DNA of 64,000 nucleotides from Nageia nagi (Eukaryota; Pinophyta), in assembly GCA_050084985.1 (NCBI GenBank), contig JBITNC010000002.1:25792001-25856000 (forward strand). Reading direction: 5' to 3'. Shown piece by piece: positions 58,873-64,000 of this stretch. Position numbers and translations under genes: made by a program. The notes below the pieces were generated by a model, which had not been told where the DNA came from, searched no databases, and saw nothing but the letters and a program-made list of their open reading frames with translations. Within the stretch, counting starts at the first letter, position 1; the number at the start of each line of letters is the position of its first letter.

Positions 58873-60099
58873 ACTAAATCATTCTTTATGTGTGATTAAG
58901 TATTTCTTCGATGTCACCACTCATTAGACTATGATGAGTAAACCTAACTTAATAGTGATTGGTTAGTTCCACTAGGCCATCCTTCAAAAGTCCATTGCTA
59001 GGGTTATGATTGAGCTTCATGTTGAACCTTAAGTAACCAAGGATGGCATAATCTAAAAGCATTATTCAACATGATGGAAGAATCCTTCAATACTACACCT
59101 ACTTTTTTAAAATAATAATCATTTGGTTGTAGGTGTAACCCTCCCCATAAAAGTATAAGGTGGCACATTATACCTACTCTCTTAAAGTATACAGTGGTGG
59201 GTAAACACCATCATCTTAAACACCATGAGATGATTTAAGAAGATTAGATAATAACATATTTAAATTTACACTAGTGGGTTTTGACCTGTCACCATAGACT
59301 TGGGACTTTTAGTGAAACCCTCAATGATGGTAGACATGGACCCACCACTAATGGTATTTAGTGGGGGTTTTTAGCTACTACCAAAGGCCTTTTTTGGTCT
59401 AATGATGTTTACAACATCGATATCTCAACATTCAAATTTCATACACAACCATAGAATTAATACCTCAAATTTAATAAAAATATAAACAAATTTAAAATAT
59501 TTTTTATGTTACTAATAAAACTTGTAAGTTTTTTTGTACCTGCAATTGAAGAAACCACTAGGATAGCATCAACTATAAAATTAATCCTCATAGTTAGCAT
59601 GTTAGGATAAAAAAATGATGGTCTTAGATGCTCCTCCTCCTACTCATCCTCAACATCTATATAGTCCTCATTCGAAGAAGACTCATCCAAGGAGACCTCT
59701 ATGTCTATATATTTCATCTCAAGGTGATCGATCAGCATTGGGAATATGGTGATCCACTAGGCATCATAGCCATTAATCATACCAAGGGAAATTGATATCT
59801 CAGTTGGTGCATTTACCTTAGTTGGCTCCTCCTATGTGGTCCTCCAGGAAAGCATCAACAGAACTCCAAATAATGCATCCATCTTGATAATTTGATAGAG
59901 GTATTACATAGGTACTAATGGTATATCTTATGTGATACCAAAATGCTAAAGAACATGACTCGATTAGTCATGATTGGAGAAAGAAATTTTGGCACACTTT
60001 GGTGAAATGATGGGTTTCTCCTCTTATGCATAGTTTTCATAGATGTACAATGGGATATCCTTAAGCTGTAACTCATCCACATCATTTATTCAAGCCTCT
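58873..60099. other. Intergenic, with acidic frame on minus strand
   Basis: 58873-59450 has no gene. A few short mirror motifs occur around 59180-59350 (CAGTGGTGGG...CCCACCACTA). From 59650 leftward on the minus strand a degraded acidic tail (LDESSSNEDYIDVEDE, about 59690-59645) is in the frame following the plant mobile domain and may be its C-terminal region. Confidence 0.4.
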
Positions 60100-61080
60100 A
60101 ACTCCTTCAAATCTTAATAATATTTCACCTCTCTCATCCAATAGGTGATAAAAGGATTTATTTCATCAAATCGATCTTGCTCCAATTCAATAGGTCTAAA
60201 CATAGCAATGTGTTTATATACCCACACTTGTAATAGTACAACATGAGCAACGCTAATATTAGACTTGCCTATAATCACAATGTGGTGTAAATATGGTGTA
60301 ACTAAGTTAAAATGCATGGCCCCCATGCAAATACACTCCCTTAAGCACATATCTCCTACATTATCCATATCAAACTGTAGGGAAAGGTGGAAATTTTCTT
60401 GTCGGGATACAAGAATACATTAATGAGAGATGCAACCAATAGTCGAAGACTCTAAGTGTTATGCTCAAATTACCATAATGTATATAGGTATGCAACCTAT
60501 TTCTCCCAATCACAATCACACATGCCCATCAACAAGTGTGCTAGCTTGTTTAGACAGTGCTCCTCCTTCAAAGTAACATGGTCTACAAATCAAAACATAC
60601 CAAATGTAATAAACATCAAGGAATGTCATTATCATATTACCAGTTAAGAGGTGAAAAGTATTTAAATCTAGCTCGCATCTCTTGATTAGGAGCATTAACA
60701 TGGGAAAATCTAGTTGGATATGCTTAATAATGACTATATCATACAATGTTGCTCCCTTAAGAAGTACATTCTCATCATTTGAGTGAATCTAGCTATATGC
60801 CTTATCCAAGGTGTTAAGATACATGGGACCTTCTTTTATGAGTTTCTTCTAGACCTACAACATGGAAATATCATAGAAAGTTGGCATATTTGAGCAATGG
60901 AATCAAATATAAAGAGCTTTCCATATTTTTACACTAAATTTGTAAGAAAATTCAAGAAATGGTTTATGTACCACATTATATGTTGTTAATGTTCGAAGAA
61001 GCTCAACTACATGATCTCATCGATCAATCGGGGGACATTTCACTCTCCTTCATGTGGGATCTTCATCATCCTCCATCTTG
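60100..61080 (-). pseudogene. Plant mobile domain (PMD) protein remnant
   Basis: Minus-strand. The first good segment is at 60746-60516, with IQLDFPMLMLLIKRCELDLN then TFHLLTGNMIMTFLDVYYIW; this is the 'LLxALVERWxxxTxTFHLPxGEMTxTLxDVxxLxGL' signature of the aminotransferase-like plant mobile domain. The second segment is 60368-60114, with ECICMGAMHFNLVTPYLHH, then VVLLQVWVYKHIAMFRP, the 'LLxLLQxWxWERxPxxRP' block. PMDs occur in MAIN-like host proteins and in Mutator-like and some Ty3/gypsy elements. Stops and shifts break it. With no host gene structure visible, a transposon origin is more likely. Confidence 0.65.
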
Positions 61081-62321
61081 AGACCACCAAATTAAAAATG
61101 AGGTGGTCCAAAATTATAAAAGCTACTAATTTCATAGAGAAAATCAAGTCCATTGTCACCTACTCAACCCAAAATTCATGAGAACAACCTCTCCTCTACT
61201 AGGTAAGTGTCAGGTATGCACAAATAAAAAGATAAAAGACACAAATGATCCTTTTCATTGTAAATTTTTCATTTTATAAAAATTTCAAAACCTTAGTTTC
61301 CTAGGGCATACTCTCTTTTTCTTAAAATTCATTTTCTATGTATGTAACTTGTTATTTTATTGTATATTTCTACTCAAAATTATATTATGAAATGATAGTA
61401 ACTTTTAGAAAAATAAATTTTGCTGCATTCATGGCTCTCACATTGTCCCTCATTAATGATAAAAAGCATCAATTCCCTTCCTTTAGTATAAATTTCTATG
61501 TTATATAGGAAAAAAATTTCTTTACAAATTTTATGAAATGATAAATGCTATATTTGTACACTAAATATTATCAAGCATGTCACTACTAACAATTTCTTAG
61601 AAGATTATTTTCAAAAAATTTATGAAATGAAAGGTATTAGCACTATGCAAGTTCTATAAACAAGGAATTTGCATCATTTAGACAAAATAATATATCAAAT
61701 ATTAGGTATTGTCAAACTCAAGGACACCCTATATATCAAAAATATGGCATTACAAGTATTTTGTATTGATTTACAAATGCAAAAACTTATATTTTCTAAT
61801 CACAAAATTCTTAAAGAGTCATGGTTCAGCCATGAGAAACTATATCAAATTCTACAAGTCATGGGAAATTATATGATTCCAAATTGACTTCACATCTTTG
61901 GGGTATTCTTCAATCCCATTTTCTTTAGAGCACCTATAAATTCCAAATACATCGTTGGCCACAAAGGTAATGGTCCAAATTCAATGCATTATATCTCTTA
62001 CATCTTTGTTTTTACATAATTTTTCTTTTAAATGATGTAATCTATGTGGGTATTATCTTGTTTTCTTCCACATATTCATCTTCACCATATTGAAGAGTAG
62101 AGCTAAAGGCATCTTCAATCCTCCAATTGAAACATGCAACTTTTGGCTTAGTCCCTCCATAGGAAAATTCCTTGGGATAGCAAAATCCAAAAGGGCGAAA
62201 ACAAGATATCACACTCAAGTATAGAACTATTTCAGGGAAGTGCTCTTTACTATTGAAAATTTTTCATACTTCTATACACTTCTTTCAATTATACAATTTC
62301 AAAATGATTTTTCATTACGTA
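61081..62321. other. Intergenic, nothing assignable
   Basis: A+T-rich, with short frames at 61669-61887 that match no family I recognise. There is no PBS or LTR end in this stretch. The part just left of 62322 should be the 3' internal end of the element whose polypurine tract follows. Confidence 0.45.
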
Positions 62322-62338
62322 TCCAAAGAGGGGGAAAA
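62322..62338 (+). other. Polypurine tract before an LTR start
   Basis: CCAAAGAGGGGGAAAA directly precedes TGTAGACACCTAAAAATG. The purine tract next to TG is the 3' end layout of a plus-strand LTR element. Confidence 0.65.
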
Positions 62339-63180
62339 TGTAGACACCTAAAAATGATTTCTTATTATTTAATATCCATATGGCTTCATCCCAAATCCAA
62401 TCCAATCTTTTGCACATTGTACCATATCATGAGGATTGCTCCACTCTTTTTAACTAGATGCACACTTTCTTGGTGTTATTCAGATAGCTTTGATAAGTGT
62501 ATTGCACCTGTATATATTGTAGCTCTTTATTTATTATAAATCATTATTTAGAGGCTACACTATGGTTTTGCTGGGAGTACTCTATTGTGATATTTTTATT
62601 TGTATTTCATTGTGCAATTCCACTGCTTCATCCATCTTCATTGCAATTGTAGATTCCTTTTGATTTATTTGTCTTTTTACTTATGTGAAACTTATTCTCT
62701 TCCTTTTTCCTTTCCATTAAGAAAGCATTGGAAGTGTTTCAATATTAGGGGTTGGATTATGAACTTCCCCCATACCATCACTAAATGAAGATTCTGCTTC
62801 AGTTTTACTTTTTACTTGTTTATTTCTAAGTATCCTTTGTACAAGGATATTCTCTTCCTCTTATATACCAATTTCATGACAATCTATTGCAAAGAAAAAT
62901 CTAACCTATTTTATTTTAATTTTTACATTGAAATTTTTAAGGAATGAAAAATAAAGAAATGAAAATTTACTTCCCTTCCTTGTATTTGAAATGATTTAAG
63001 AAACCAACATGAAAAGGAAATACCTTAAAGAAAATTTAATAATAAAATATTATTATTAACACATCATATTTCTATCATGACTAATCTAACAACATTTATA
63101 TACAAAACAAAGTGTCATACAAAACATTATAGAAGACTTTGCTAAAATAAAACATCCCATCATGTGTAAACATTATGTAA
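62339..63180 (+). repeat. Probable 3' LTR (start clear, end unknown)
   Basis: Begins TGTAGACACCTAAAAATG after a polypurine tract. The TGTAGACACC start is common among plant gypsy LTRs as I recall it. A TATA-like 'TTATTTATTATAAATC' is at about 62525. No matching 5' LTR is in the window and the end is not seen; 63180 is a guess, just before the A-run. Confidence 0.45.
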
Positions 63181-63189
63181 GTACAAAAA

Positions 63190-64000
63190 AAAAAAAAACA
63201 ATGTTTTGTTTTTGAATTTCAATGTGTGGAATCTTGCAAGCACTTTGAAAACAGGTATTCTACTTCATCTGGAATTGTCTCTCGAGGTGGTCTTTACATT
63301 CATTGGACATATCATAATGGTACACCAGCTATGTTATCTGTGGCTCCACTAACAAATTTGATTTGTCATGAGTTCCAACGGTTTTACCCCTATTTCAAGC
63401 TTTATCGAAATCCTATTTCATTTTCCAAGGATATGTATAGTGTAATTGTCATAGTGGGTAATCAGATTGATTATTGGAAAATCAATAATCTTCTGCTACC
63501 CAAAATCAAATTCTCCTGATGCTACTTGTGAAATGACTCTACGGTATTATCGCTCACGTTTTCTATTAGTAATTGCCCAATAGGATCTTTCCACATAAAA
63601 AGCTCCCATGTATTGCTTCAAATCATTGTACCAATTTCTTCATCGCTATCCTCAGGAGCCTGATGGAAAGCAAAAGCTAATATATCACTCCCAATCTACT
63701 TCCCATTAGACGCACAATTGGCAGTATTTCTATGGATTCTACGGGCATTATTGTCGGACAATCAGGATTGCTATTTTGTGGCCAGCACGGAAAGCGTAGT
63801 TATCTTTTTCTACTTCTGTTGTAAAATGTTATCCATGATGTATGCATACTTCCACATTACAAGAAAAGAAGACGAATAAAGAGACACAATGCATCAACCA
63901 ATAATTCAGATGAAGATTGTCCTGAAAAAAGTAGAAAGAAGGAGGATTTACCACGTGGAATACGTATTGTACTTGGAAGAATCTGAACTCATCTATGCTT
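63190..64000 (+). pseudogene. Protein-like stretch, family not recognised
   Basis: Richer in G+C than its surroundings. An open frame at 63226-63519 (97 codons; SRGGLYIHWTYHNGTPAM, then NLICHEFQRFYPYFKLYRNP) is followed in the next frame from about 63521 by protein-like sequence with a few stops (CEMTLRYYRSRFLLVIAQ; YQFLHRYPQEPDGKQKLIYH). In the third frame, from about 63861, comes a basic, acidic-patched tail (KKRRRIKRHNASTNNSDED then GIRIVLGRI, stop at about 63985). No splice sites are obvious. It could be a frameshifted host gene, exons of one, or an endogenised viral or transposon protein. I do not assign a function. Confidence 0.4.

Noticed and set aside
59180-59380. CACTA transposon terminus
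   Set aside because: CACTAGTGGG and CCCACCACTA occur, but no pair of terminal inverted repeats with a 3-bp target duplication and no transposase was found.
63190-64000. Assignment to a specific virus or host family
   Set aside because: No diagnostic motif is recognisable by eye, so naming a family would be a guess.

Overview
The window looks like intergenic DNA from a large, repeat-filled land-plant nuclear genome. It is strongly A+T-rich by eye and packed with LTR retrotransposons of both superfamilies (Ty1/copia and Ty3/gypsy) at different stages of decay. Fragments of plant-specific families are present: pentatricopeptide (PPR) repeats, a plant mobile domain, and a Ty3/gypsy pol with an extra RNase H ahead of the reverse transcriptase. 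The style of these elements suggests a gymnosperm. That is inference only, because no diagnostic host gene is present. I see no intact host gene, no rRNA or tRNA gene and no CRISPR array.

Layout. 1-5345: a decayed copia element on the minus strand, cut by the window start, with its probable 5' LTR. 5365-12828: a Ty3/gypsy gag remnant (minus), then a non-coding LTR element with 1.1-kb terminal repeats (6479-11911), then an unassigned coding remnant. 13935-15480: an isolated gypsy gag-protease remnant. 17362-51728: a second copy of the 5365-12828 composite, blown up by later insertions. Inside it sits a minus-strand gypsy element (17738-36944) that has lost its RT and integrase. That element in turn contains a chromovirus (20848-27317, CATCT target duplications, chromodomain at the C terminus) and a copia element (28448-35540). 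The same composite copy also received a young copia element (41337-49039, CCTTG target duplications). Its LTRs differ at about 1% of positions by eye, its 1306-codon gag-pol frame is broken only by four stop codons, and a GC-richer block with PPR repeats lies where its primer-binding site should be.

51780-55305: a plus-strand gypsy pol with order protease, RNase H, RT, RNase H, integrase, broken against a minus-strand copia gag/LTR fragment (55306 to about 57300). 58403-58872: a minisatellite with a unit of about 30 bp. 60100-61080: a broken plant mobile domain on the minus strand. About 62322: a polypurine tract followed by an LTR start. 63190-64000: a protein-like stretch in three successive frames that I could not identify.

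The genes do not form a host pathway. Each intact element once supplied its own capsid (gag), protease, integrase and reverse transcriptase/RNase H. The order of nesting gives a relative history: old gypsy gag, then the non-coding LTR element, then duplication of the composite, then the outer gypsy element, then the chromovirus and copia insertions.
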